Positions 1 through 6,967 of a DNA stretch of 10,544 nt are shown here, piece by piece. The DNA lies in contig CANQBT010000075.1 in NCBI GenBank assembly GCA_947589405.1, positions 1 through 10,544 of the forward strand, written 5' to 3'. The notes below the pieces were generated by a model that saw only the letters and a list, made by a program, of their open reading frames with translations, did no database searches and was not told where the DNA came from. The DNA comes from an uncultured Clostridia bacterium. GTDB lineage: Bacteria > Bacillota > Clostridia > Lachnospirales > CAG-274. Positions within the stretch are counted from its first letter, which is position 1, and each line of letters begins with the position of its first letter. A program made the translations under genes and the position numbers.

Positions 1-1
1 A

Positions 2-607
2 AACGGAAGTCCTAAGCCAAAGGGTTGTACATATACCGCCCTTTCAAGAGTTGCGGAAAGCCTTGAAAAAAACGGAGTGGAGGCAGAGATAATACACATA
101 GGCGCCAATGTAACAAGCGGCTGTATGGGCTGTGGCTACTGCCGCAATGCCGGAAAGTGTGTAAATGACAATGATTGTCTTAACTCACTTTTGGATAAAA
201 TAAAGTCCGCAGACGGCTATGTATTCGGCTCACCTGTACACTATGCTTCTGCAAGCGGTACCATAACCGCTTTTCTCGACAGACTTTTCTACAGTAGTGG
301 TTCATCTCTGGCATACAAGCCGGGCGCTGTAGTATGCACGTGCAGAAGAGGCGGCGCTACTGCTACCTTTGACCAACTCAACAAGTATTTTACAATAAAC
401 AATATGCCTATAGTGTCATCTAACTACTGGAATATGGCTCACGGCAACACACCTGAAGAAGTGGTTCAGGATAAGGAAGGCATGCAGATAATGAGCATAC
501 TTGGAAAAAACATGGCATGGATCATCAAGTGCATAGAAGCAGGCAAGGCGAACGGCGTTCCCGTACCCGAAGCAGAAGCCAAAACAACTACCAATTTCAT
601 AAGATAA
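2..607 (+). CDS. Flavodoxin-fold NAD(P)H-dependent FMN oxidoreductase (iron-sulfur flavoprotein-like), 5' partial
   Basis: The reading frame is open from the first bases of the window, giving 201 residues. The real start lies a few codons upstream, because the frame opens with NGSPKPKGCTYTAL, the FMN-phosphate-binding loop that follows the first beta strand in this family (usual N-terminus MKxLLxNGSP). A GTG at 77 falls inside the first helix and is not the start. The Cys motif CMGCGYC followed by AGKC resembles the CxxCxxC clusters of iron-sulfur flavoprotein-like reductases, and GSPVHYASASG is the second flavin-contact loop (GSPxYxxxxxG). The family carries out NAD(P)H- or ferredoxin-linked two-electron reductions on FMN in the cytoplasm; the substrate cannot be deduced. 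It lies 63 nt upstream of feoA on the same strand, so a link to iron reduction is possible but only inferred. Whether the Cys residues hold an Fe-S cluster is uncertain. Confidence 0.85.
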   Translation, partial: NGSPKPKGCTYTALSRVAESLEKNGVEAEIIHIGANVTSGCMGCGYCRNAGKCVNDNDCLNSLLDKIKSADGYVFGSPVHYASASGTITAFLDRLFYSSGSSLAYKPGAVVCTCRRGGATATFDQLNKYFTINNMPIVSSNYWNMAHGNTPEEVVQDKEGMQIMSILGKNMAWIIKCIEAGKANGVPVPEAEAKTTTNFIR

Positions 608-627
608 AACAGGCACATATTTACCCT

Positions 628-656
628 TTGATTTATAGTATAAAACAAAGTATAAA
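628..656 (+). promoter_or_regulatory. Possible sigma-A promoter ahead of feoAB
   Basis: TTGATT (628-633) and TATAAA (651-656) are 17 bp apart, four and five matches to the TTGACA/TATAAT consensus. The expected transcription start (about 663) would leave only about 8 nt before the feoA ATG and would cut into the GAGGG ribosome binding site at 660-664. Either the start site differs or feoA is read through from the flavoprotein gene. The 13-bp palindrome TTTATA-G-TATAAA (632-644) lies between the two boxes. No clear Fur-type operator is seen. Confidence 0.3.
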
Positions 657-670
657 TTTGAGGGTGCGCT

Positions 671-919
671 ATGAATAATGTAATTTTGCTGACAGCAGTA
701 CCCATGAATACTGCTGTCTTTATTTTTGACATAAAGAAAAGTCCCTGTAGTGACAGACTCAATGAGCTTGGCTTTACAAAGGGCACAAGAATAGTTCCTC
801 TTCACGAAAGTCCCGGCAGAAGCGCCGCCGCATATTTTGTAAAGGGAGCGGTCATTGCCCTCAGAAACACAGACGCCGATACCATATATGTAAGTATGGA
901 GGAAAGCTGTTATGATTAA
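671..919 (+). CDS. feoA: FeoA, SH3-like partner of the ferrous iron transporter
   Basis: An 82-residue protein of typical FeoA length. The pattern CSDRLNELGFTKGTRI (about residues 26-41) matches the core of the FeoA SH3-like fold (R-L-x-x-L-G-x-x-x-G-x-x-I), and the C-terminal half VKGAVIALRNTDADTIYV matches the last strands, which usually read G-x-x-x-A-L-R-x-x-x-A-x-x-I. FeoA is a small cytoplasmic protein thought to bind the GTPase or membrane part of FeoB and adjust Fe(II) uptake. The ATG at 671 has a modest GAGGG site at 660-664. An in-frame ATG at codon 12 has no ribosome binding site. The last 8 nt overlap the start of feoB, which points to translational coupling. Identity is supported by sequence and by the neighbour. 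Confidence 0.9.
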   Translation: MNNVILLTAVPMNTAVFIFDIKKSPCSDRLNELGFTKGTRIVPLHESPGRSAAAYFVKGAVIALRNTDADTIYVSMEESCYD

Positions 920-2687
920 AAAGGTGTTGCTCGTGGGTAATCCCAACACAGGAAAAAGCACTATATTCAATGCCCTTACAGGCAAACATCAGCATACAGG
1001 CAACTGGTCAGGAAAGACTGTGGGCAATGCATCGGGCATTATGAAATATAAAAACAGGGAGTTTGAAATTACAGATCTGCCGGGAATATATTCCCTTGAT
1101 CCCATATCGGAAGATGAAAAACAGGCTGTAGACTGCCTTAAATCAGGCATTGCTCATCTTATAGTAGTGGTACTTGACGCAACCTGTCTTGAAAGAAATC
1201 TGATACTGGCTTCCGAAATCACGAAGCTTTGTACCAATGTAATTGTGTGCGTGAATCTTCTTGACGAAGCTGAAAAGAAAGGAATATCAGTCGATATAGA
1301 CAAACTAGGCAAAATGCTTAAAACAAAGGTAATACCCACAAAAGCCAGAAGCGGTATAGGGATCCGTGAGCTTAAGGAGGAAATTTATTCGTACAACAAA
1401 AAATGCGGCTGCTGTTGCTGTTCTGCTGATTGTATATACAGAAATTGCGTATATTCAGACCAGGATATTATAAATAACAAAGACAGAAAAATAGACCGCA
1501 TACTTACAAGCAGAATATTCGGTATACCTATAATGCTCCTTCTGCTATGCTGTATACTTTGGATAACCATATGGGGCGCCAACTATCCCTCAGGCATTTT
1601 AAGCCATTTCTTTGGAAGGATAGAGGAGTTTCTTTTGATTTATTTTGAGGATTCAAATATACTTATAAGAGGACTTCTCATAGAAGGAGTATTCAGAACG
1701 CTTAGCTGGGTAGTTTCTGTAATGCTTCCGCCTATGGCCATATTCTTTCCTCTATTTACGATACTGGAGGATCTGGGCTATCTTCCGAGAATAGCCTTTA
1801 ATATGGACCATATTTTTAAAAAAGCAAATGCTCACAGCAAAATGATACTGAGTATGTGTATGGGTCTTGGCTGCAATGCGGCAGGCGTTATATCCACCAG
1901 AATAATAGAATCCAAAAAGGAAAGGCTTATTGCTATAATCACAAATAACTTTATGCCCTGCAACGGCAGATTTTCTTCTCTTATTATGCTGGCTACCGTC
2001 TTTATATCGGGAGGTATGCTCGTAAGCGTAAAGGTTGCCCTTGCCGTTACCGCCGCAATACTTTCAGGCGTATTAATAACATTTATAGTTTCGTATATAC
2101 TTTCAAATACCGTATTGAAGGGTGAACAGTCATCTTTTGTGCTGGAGCTTCCGCCCTACAGAGCGCCCCAGCCTATGGCTATAATACGCAGAAGTATAAG
2201 AGAAAGAATAGTATATGTCCTTTTCAGAGCTGTAGCCGTTGCCGCTCCTGCCGGCGCAGTAATATGGCTTTTGCAGAACGTATCATATAACGATATAACG
2301 CTACTGGCATATATAGCAGATTTTCTGGATCCCTTTGCACGCCTTATGGGACTTGACGGCTATATTCTGACAGCGTTTATAATAGGTATGCCCGCAAATG
2401 AGATCGTAATTCCCATAGTGCTCATGTGCTATACGAGAAGCAGCGGACTCATAGAATTCAATTCTCTTTCAGAGCTTGGAGAGCTTCTAAGGGCAAACGG
2501 CTGGACTTATATAACGGCAATATGCACCATGATTTTTTCGCTTAACCATTTTCCCTGTGCGACCTCTCTCCTTACAATAAAAAAGGAAACAGGCAGTATG
2601 AAATGGACTGTCGCTTCCTTTGTTATACCTACAGGTGTGGGTATCATATTGTGTATAGCCGCTAACTGTATTCTTAAATTGTTATAA
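912..2687 (+). CDS. feoB: FeoB, GTPase-coupled ferrous iron transporter of the inner membrane
   Basis: 591 residues, shorter than the E. coli protein (773) but in the range of the compact clostridial type. The N-terminal GTPase domain has G1 GNPNTGKS (9-16), G3 DLPG (55-58) and G4 NLLD (115-118). The helical spacer domain of larger FeoBs is mostly absent. Instead residues 161-200 form a short linker with seven cysteines (165-179). From about 203 onward comes the polytopic membrane domain, with the clostridial gate motifs GLGCNAAG (318-325), NNFMPCNGRF (345-354), GMPANEIVIP (492-501) and NHFPCATS (545-552), each holding a conserved Cys or acidic residue of the presumed Fe(II) path. The ATG at 912 follows GGAGG (898-902) and overlaps feoA by 8 nt. 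It imports Fe(II) under anoxic conditions. The stop codon is 5 nt from the convergent ynbB stop. Confidence 0.96.
   Translation: MIKKVLLVGNPNTGKSTIFNALTGKHQHTGNWSGKTVGNASGIMKYKNREFEITDLPGIYSLDPISEDEKQAVDCLKSGIAHLIVVVLDATCLERNLILASEITKLCTNVIVCVNLLDEAEKKGISVDIDKLGKMLKTKVIPTKARSGIGIRELKEEIYSYNKKCGCCCCSADCIYRNCVYSDQDIINNKDRKIDRILTSRIFGIPIMLLLLCCILWITIWGANYPSGILSHFFGRIEEFLLIYFEDSNILIRGLLIEGVFRTLSWVVSVMLPPMAIFFPLFTILEDLGYLPRIAFNMDHIFKKANAHSKMILSMCMGLGCNAAGVISTRIIESKKERLIAIITNNFMPCNGRFSSLIMLATVFISGGMLVSVKVALAVTAAILSGVLITFIVSYILSNTVLKGEQSSFVLELPPYRAPQPMAIIRRSIRERIVYVLFRAVAVAAPAGAVIWLLQNVSYNDITLLAYIADFLDPFARLMGLDGYILTAFIIGMPANEIVIPIVLMCYTRSSGLIEFNSLSELGELLRANGWTYITAICTMIFSLNHFPCATSLLTIKKETGSMKWTVASFVIPTGVGIILCIAANCILKLL
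1404..1448 (+). other. Cysteine-rich linker inside FeoB (C-G-C-C-C-C-x3-C-x4-C)
   Basis: Codons 165-179 of feoB encode seven Cys in 15 residues, directly after the GTPase domain and about 25 residues before the first membrane helix. Canonical FeoB has a helical spacer domain here. A metal-binding or redox-sensing role is inferred. The alternating TGC/TGT codons (ggctgctgttgctgttctgctg) also make this a slightly repetitive DNA stretch. Confidence 0.6.
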
Positions 2688-2698
2688 ACATTTTATAA
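2682..2698. terminator. Weak A/T-only hairpin between convergent feoB and ynbB stops
   Basis: TTATAA (2682-2687), ACATT loop, TTATAA (2693-2698). The left arm ends with the feoB TAA and the right arm carries the ynbB stop on the other strand. The stem is only six A/T pairs with no proper T-tract on either side, so it is at best a weak bidirectional terminator. No better one is visible within either gene end. Confidence 0.2.
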
Positions 2699-3976
2699 TT
2701 TAAAAGCGCCGATCTTATACAATCTGTCTACCGCTTTTATTACGCCTATTTTGCCATGATGCCATGTAAGGCCGCCCTGCATATATACGGTATAAGGCTC
2801 CTTCATGGGAGCATCGGCGCTCAGCTCGATAGAGCTGCCCTGAACAAAGGCACCTGCCGCCATTATGACCTTACAGTCATAGCCGGGCATATCCCATGGC
2901 TCAGGCTTTACATAGCTGTCCACAGCGGCACCTGACTGTATTCCATAACAAAATTCAATTACATTTTCAGGCGTTTTCATCTGTATTGCTTCAACAATAT
3001 CGGGTCTTGGCTCATTTACCTTAGGCATGCATTCAAAGCCAAGTCTTTCAAATACAGCAGAAGCAAAAATCGCCGTTTTAAGACTTGCATTGACTACATT
3101 GGGAGCCAGAAAAAGTCCCTGAAGCAAAGCTGTTGTCACGCCTAAGCTGGGACCCACCTCCTTACCCATGCCGGGAGCCGTCAGCCTGAATGCGGCATTT
3201 TCAACATATTCTCTTTTACCTACGATATAACCGCCTACGGGAGCAAGTCCCCCGCCGGGATTTTTTATAAGAGAGCCGACTGCCATATCGGCACCCACAT
3301 CTGTAGGCTCAAGTACATCTGCAAACTCACAGTAGCAGTTATCTACCATACATATAATATTTGGGTCTATACCCTTAACAATATCTATTATTTTTTTTAC
3401 CGTATCTATTGTAAGGCTTGGTCTGTATTCGTAGCCCTTTGATCTTTGTATGGTCACAAGCCTTGTTTTTTTGCTTATAACAGAGGGTATGTTTTCAAAA
3501 TCCACAGTTCCGTCTTTTTGCAGGGGCAATTCCTTGTATATAACGCCATAGTCTGTAAGAGAGCCCTTCACTTTTCTCTTGGCGCCTATTACTCCCTCCA
3601 GCGTGTCATAGGGAGCACCTGCTATAGATACAAGCTCATCACCATATCTCAGATTGCCGAAAAGAGCAACTGTCAGAGCGTGAGTCCCTGAAATTATCTG
3701 AGCCCTTACAAGAGCGGATTCGGTATTGAAAACATCGGCATATATATCCTCAAGCTTATCTCTGCCAATATCGTTATAGCCATAGCCCGTTGTACCGCAG
3801 AATGCAGAATCGCTCAAATTATTTTTTTGCATTGCTCTAAGCACTTTATACTGATTCTGTTCACTTATATCATCTATTTCGTTGAATTTATCCCTTATGC
3901 TTTTTTCAGCGTCAAGGCAGAAATCCAGCACCTTCTCATCTATTCCGAATTCTTTAATAATATAGTCTTTCAGCAT
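2693..3976 (-). CDS. ynbB: YnbB-like PLP-dependent enzyme (methionine gamma-lyase / 'aluminum resistance' family)
   Basis: 427 residues, full length for this fold-type I PLP family (Pfam Met_gamma_lyase, often labelled aluminum resistance protein). Visible landmarks are ISGTHA (95-100), expected to hold the PLP phosphate; IQRSKGYEYRPS (176-187), a family signature; VDNCYCEF with Asp212, expected to contact the pyridine nitrogen; GSLIKNPGGG (234-243) with Lys238 as the probable Schiff-base lysine; and the C-terminal GGLTWHHGKIG. The true reaction is not settled: carbon-sulfur lyase activity is suggested by homology, and the B. subtilis YnbB role is unclear. The ATG at 3976 has a perfect AAGGAG five bases upstream, lying inside the last codons of miaA, and the genes overlap by 7 nt. 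The miaA/ynbB neighbourhood also occurs in Bacillus (miaA-hfq-ynbA-ynbB), here without hfq or hflX. Confidence 0.9.
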   Translation of the reverse strand: MLKDYIIKEFGIDEKVLDFCLDAEKSIRDKFNEIDDISEQNQYKVLRAMQKNNLSDSAFCGTTGYGYNDIGRDKLEDIYADVFNTESALVRAQIISGTHALTVALFGNLRYGDELVSIAGAPYDTLEGVIGAKRKVKGSLTDYGVIYKELPLQKDGTVDFENIPSVISKKTRLVTIQRSKGYEYRPSLTIDTVKKIIDIVKGIDPNIICMVDNCYCEFADVLEPTDVGADMAVGSLIKNPGGGLAPVGGYIVGKREYVENAAFRLTAPGMGKEVGPSLGVTTALLQGLFLAPNVVNASLKTAIFASAVFERLGFECMPKVNEPRPDIVEAIQMKTPENVIEFCYGIQSGAAVDSYVKPEPWDMPGYDCKVIMAAGAFVQGSSIELSADAPMKEPYTVYMQGGLTWHHGKIGVIKAVDRLYKIGAFKL

Positions 3977-4905
3977 AGTAACTCCTTAACATCGTTTTTT
4001 ATAAATTCAGCAATCTCCTTTGCGCTGCCATAGTCATTCACATCTATCCATGTACCGTTGCTCTGATGTCTGAACCATGTAAGCTGACGTCTTGCAAAAT
4101 GTCTTGTATCTCTTTTGAGTATATATACTGCGTCATCAAGTGAATACTCGCCCTTAAGATAGTCTATTATTTCTTTATATCCGAGACCCTTCATGGATAC
4201 AAGCGAGGTGTCATATTTTGCCATAAGGCCCTTTACTTCCTCTACAAGGCCCTGTTCAAGCATAATATCAATACGCTTTTCGATACGGTCATATAGCATA
4301 GCCCTGTCCATATTGAGTATATAGCTCTTTACGGTATAGGCAGGCTCTCTCAGCCGTTCACGCTTGTTATATTCAGAAAATTTTTCTCCTGTATCTTTTA
4401 TATATTCAATAGCCCTTATGACTCTTTTTACATTGTTGGGGTGAACGGTCACGGCATATTCGGGATCAAGGGATCTGAGCATGTCATAAACATAGTCATT
4501 GCCCTTTTCATTCGCTGTATTTTCAAGTGCAGCTCTCAGATCGTTATCCTTTTCACCCGGAGTAAAGTCATTGTCATATATAAGTCCGTTTACATAAAAG
4601 CCTGTTCCACCTACAAGTATAGGCATTTTATTGTGGGAATATATTTCGGTCAAAGCCTCTTTGGCAAGCTTCTGGAACACAGCTATTGAAAAATCCTCAT
4701 TGGGACTGAGGGAATCGATAAGATAATGCTTAATGCCCTTCTTCTCGTCCTCCGTGATCTTGGCTGTACCTATATCCATACCCTTATAGACCTGCATTGA
4801 ATCTGCTGATATTATTTCCCCGTCGATCAAGCGAGCCAGTTCTACAGACACGGCGGTTTTGCCGCAGGCTGTAGGCCCTGCTATGGTAATCAAAGGCGGT
4901 TTCAT
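3970..4905 (-). CDS. miaA: tRNA dimethylallyltransferase (i6A37 synthase)
   Basis: 311 residues from the ATG at 4905. A GTG at 4914 would add three codons, but it is embedded in the ribosome binding site GAGGTGATC, which sits at the right distance for the ATG, so the ATG is preferred. MiaA transfers a dimethylallyl group from DMAPP to N6 of adenosine 37 in tRNAs reading UNN codons. Landmarks are the P-loop-like GPTACGKT (10-17, Cys in place of the usual Ser), DSMQVYKGMDIGTAK (35-49) with the base-contacting Asp and Gln, VGGTGFYV in the middle, and TRHFARRQLTWFR near the C-terminus, which contacts substrate and tRNA. It is first in a two-gene unit with ynbB, with its own strong promoter. Its stop overlaps the ynbB start. 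Confidence 0.97.
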   Translation of the reverse strand: MKPPLITIAGPTACGKTAVSVELARLIDGEIISADSMQVYKGMDIGTAKITEDEKKGIKHYLIDSLSPNEDFSIAVFQKLAKEALTEIYSHNKMPILVGGTGFYVNGLIYDNDFTPGEKDNDLRAALENTANEKGNDYVYDMLRSLDPEYAVTVHPNNVKRVIRAIEYIKDTGEKFSEYNKRERLREPAYTVKSYILNMDRAMLYDRIEKRIDIMLEQGLVEEVKGLMAKYDTSLVSMKGLGYKEIIDYLKGEYSLDDAVYILKRDTRHFARRQLTWFRHQSNGTWIDVNDYGSAKEIAEFIKNDVKELLC

Positions 4906-4911
4906 ACAGAT

Positions 4912-4917
4912 CACCTC
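4912..4917 (-). promoter_or_regulatory. Ribosome binding site that fixes the miaA start
   Basis: GAGGTG on the - strand, continuing as GAGGTGATC, complementary to the 3' end of 16S rRNA. GAGG is 8 nt before the ATG at 4905. This argues against the in-frame GTG at 4914, which is part of the site itself. Confidence 0.75.
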
Positions 4918-4930
4918 ATTTCAAAGACTT

Positions 4931-4959
4931 ATTATACTATTTCAAAATGAAAATGTAAA
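4931..4959 (-). promoter_or_regulatory. Strong sigma-A promoter of miaA-ynbB
   Basis: Read on the - strand, TTTACA (4959-4954) is followed after exactly 17 bp by TATAAT (4936-4931). That is five of six and six of six consensus matches. Transcription should start near 4924, giving a leader of about 20 nt that contains the GAGG site for the ATG at 4905. The spacer contains the inverted repeat TTTCA-AAA-TGAAA (4940-4952), which could be chance in such A/T-rich DNA. Confidence 0.75.
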
Positions 4960-5017
4960 TAATTTTTGGAAATTTGCCTATACTTATTTTATTGAATAAA
5001 AAAATGGATTTCATTTT

Positions 5018-5041
5018 ATTGTAATATAATTGTAATTGTAA
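5018..5041 (+). repeat. Three copies of ATTGTAA upstream of mreB
   Basis: ATTGTAA occurs at 5018-5024, 5029-5035 and 5035-5041, with a shorter TTGTAA at 5080-5085 in the leader. The first two are 11 bp apart, about one helical turn, and the third supplies the proposed -35 box of mreB. A perfect TATAAT (5025-5030) lies between copies one and two but has no good -35. Protein-binding repeats are possible, but A/T-rich composition makes chance likely. Confidence 0.3.
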
Positions 5042-5064
5042 ATAGGCGAAAAAAAGTGTATTAT
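5036..5064 (+). promoter_or_regulatory. Probable promoter of the mreB cluster
   Basis: TTGTAA (5036-5041), 17-bp spacer, TATTAT (5059-5064): four and five consensus matches. Predicted start near 5071, leaving a leader of about 35 nt with GGAGG at 5092-5096, nine bases before the mreB ATG. Overlapping TATAGT (5062-5067) and TATTAT (5067-5072) could serve as alternative -10 boxes. Confidence 0.5.
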
Positions 5065-5105
5065 AGTATTATGGTTATTTTGTAAATTTTTGGAGGTAGA
5101 ACTGT

Positions 5106-6140
5106 ATGTTCGGAAAAGATATAGGAATAGATTTGGGAACAGCTAATACTCTTGTCTATGTAAGAGGCAAAGGTATTATTATAAATGAGCCTTCCGTTGT
5201 TGCGATCGATACCGTTACCAAAGAGGTATTGGCAGTAGGCAGCGAGGCCAGGGAAATGATAGGCAGAACGCCCTGTAACATAGTTGCAATAAGGCCTATG
5301 AAAAATGGTGTTATAGCAGATTATGCTGTTACCGAAGCTATGCTCAGATATTTTGTCAAAAAGGTCTATCCCCAAAATTCATTTGCCCCTAAGCCAAGAA
5401 TAGTCATATGCGTTCCCTCAGGCGTAACAGCTGTTGAAAAGCGTGCTGTAATAGAAGCGGCAGCAGGAGCAGGCGCCAGAGAAAAGCATGTATTTGTTAT
5501 TGCCGAACCTATGGCGGCGGCACTTGGCGCAGATCTGCGTGTTGAAGAGCCTGCCGGCAATATGGTGGTAGATATTGGCGGAGGTACAAGCGAGGTTGCC
5601 GTTATCTCTCTTGGCGGTATTGTTGCAAGCCGTTCTGTCAGAGTAGCGGGTGATCAGTTTGATACCAATATTATTAATTACGTAAGAAAGAACTACAATA
5701 TCGCAATAGGGGAAATAACTGCCGAAAAGATAAAAAAGACTGTAGGCTGTGCCTACATTGATAACGATACAAAGATAGAGGAAATAACAGTTAAAGGACG
5801 AGATCTCATGACAGGTCTGCCCAAGTCGCTTACCGTTAATTCCTCACAGATACAAAAGGCTCTCTCAGAGCCTATAGATACGATAGTTGACGCTATAAAA
5901 TGTACTCTTGAGGACACTCCGCCCGAACTTGCTGCCGATATTATGGAGATCGGTATATATCTTACGGGAGGAGGAGCGCTTTTAAAAGGTCTTGATAAGC
6001 TTATCAATATAGAAACAGGCATGCCTGTATATATAGCTAAGGATCCTCTCAACTGCGTTGCCGCAGGAGCAGGCAGGATCATAGAAGATATAGATATAAT
6101 CAATAAGCTGTCCACAGGAGAAAAAAGGACTTTAAATTAA
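5106..6140 (+). CDS. mreB: MreB, actin-like rod-shape protein
   Basis: 344 residues, the usual length. It shows all actin-fold nucleotide motifs: phosphate 1 GIDLGTANTLVY (7-18), EPMAAALG (134-141) with the conserved Glu134, phosphate 2 VVDIGGGTSE (154-163) and the adenosine-site LTGGGALLKGLD (286-297), plus GRTPCNIVAIRPMKNGVIAD near 53-72. MreB forms membrane-associated filaments under the inner membrane that organise lateral wall synthesis. The N-terminus MFGKDIGIDLGT also resembles Mbl of Bacillus, so sequence alone does not separate the paralogs; the following mreC, mreD and mrdA favour MreB. The ATG at 5106 has GGAGG nine bases upstream. It is the first gene of the cluster, divergent from miaA. 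Confidence 0.96.
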   Translation: MFGKDIGIDLGTANTLVYVRGKGIIINEPSVVAIDTVTKEVLAVGSEAREMIGRTPCNIVAIRPMKNGVIADYAVTEAMLRYFVKKVYPQNSFAPKPRIVICVPSGVTAVEKRAVIEAAAGAGAREKHVFVIAEPMAAALGADLRVEEPAGNMVVDIGGGTSEVAVISLGGIVASRSVRVAGDQFDTNIINYVRKNYNIAIGEITAEKIKKTVGCAYIDNDTKIEEITVKGRDLMTGLPKSLTVNSSQIQKALSEPIDTIVDAIKCTLEDTPPELAADIMEIGIYLTGGGALLKGLDKLINIETGMPVYIAKDPLNCVAAGAGRIIEDIDIINKLSTGEKRTLN

Positions 6141-6153
6141 AGGTTATGATATT

Positions 6154-6967
6154 GTGAAAAGTAAATATAAATTTGTAGCCATTATATTGGCAGCGGTGTC
6201 TATCGGCTGCGCAGGATTTTCATATAAGCGAAATTCACCGACGCCGGCGGACGCTGCTCTTGGATACGTTATGACTGCCGCAGAAGCTCTTAATGTTAAA
6301 ATAATAGATAAGCTTGGCAATATAGCCGGCTATTTCAGAGGAATAAACAGTCTTAACGCAGAAAATGAAGCTCTCAGAGAAGAGCTGTTATCTGCAAGAG
6401 CGCAGCTCAGCAGCCTTAAGCTTGTTGAAGATGAGAATATCCAGCTCAGCGCTCTTCTTAAAATGCAGAATGATTATTCGGATTATCCCACGATCGGTGC
6501 CAGAGTCATAGCAAAGGATCCGGGAAACTGGTTCGATACCTTTATTATAGACAAGGGAACAAATTATGGGCTAAAAAAGAACATGGCTGTGATAACTGCC
6601 GACGGTCTGGCAGGAAAAATAAGCGAATGCGGTTATAACTATTCAAAGGTAGTTTCTATAATAGACGATACAGATGCCGTAAGCGCACAAAGTGTCCGTA
6701 CGAACAGTATGGGATATGTAACAGCCGACTATTCCGAAGAAGCGCAATGCAGAATGCAGTATTCGGAAAACAATTCAGATATACTCGCAGGGTATAAGCA
6801 TAGGTCATGTCAAGAAGCTTATAACAGACGATAAAACCTCATTGAAATACGCCATTATACAACCGTCTGTTGATTTTTCATCTCTTGATCATGTACTTGT
6901 AATATGCAAGGATCTTAAATACGAATTTGAAGAGGTAACAACGACCGAGAGCGAGGGAGAAAAATGA
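6154..6967 (+). pseudogene. mreC: mreC, interrupted by an apparent out-of-frame internal deletion
   Basis: MreC is a bitopic membrane protein that links MreB and PBP2. Here the first frame runs from GTG 6154 to a stop at 6832-6834. It holds a TM helix (about 7-24), a coiled coil (64-105) and the conserved DPGNWFDTFIIDKG (122-135) with GLKKNMAV (139-146), and is MreC-like to Asp209-Ile210. The remaining MreC C-terminus is found one frame over: from ATA 6779 it reads IYSQGISIGHVKKL, later QPSVDFSSLDHVLVI, and stops at TGA 6965-6967, overlapping the mreD ATG by 4 nt as in intact operons. The segment that should join them, the family pattern GDxVVTSGLGG, is absent in all three frames. About 12-14 codons (40-45 nt, not a multiple of three) seem lost at GATATAC. 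The translated product would be 226 residues with a 16-residue foreign tail. The cause may be mutation or assembly error. GTG 6154 is the only sensible start: the nearby ATG at 6146 stops at once. Confidence 0.85.

Noticed and set aside
77..607. GTG at 77 as the start of the flavoprotein gene
   Set aside because: The frame is open upstream to the window edge and encodes the conserved FMN loop NGSPKPKG.
608..670. Fur-type operator upstream of feoA
   Set aside because: The TTTATAGTATAAA palindrome does not match the GATAATGATAATCATTATC pattern beyond A/T richness.
416..985. 189-residue open frame on the - strand opposite the flavoprotein and feoA
   Set aside because: It lies antisense to two recognisable genes, crosses their boundary and shows no family motif.
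4906..4914. GTG at 4914 as the miaA start
   Set aside because: The GTG is part of the GAGGTGATC ribosome binding site, which suits the ATG at 4905.
6778..6834. Programmed ribosomal frameshift in mreC
   Set aside because: No slippery heptamer is seen at the junction, and a conserved segment is missing, not merely shifted, so a deletion explains it better.
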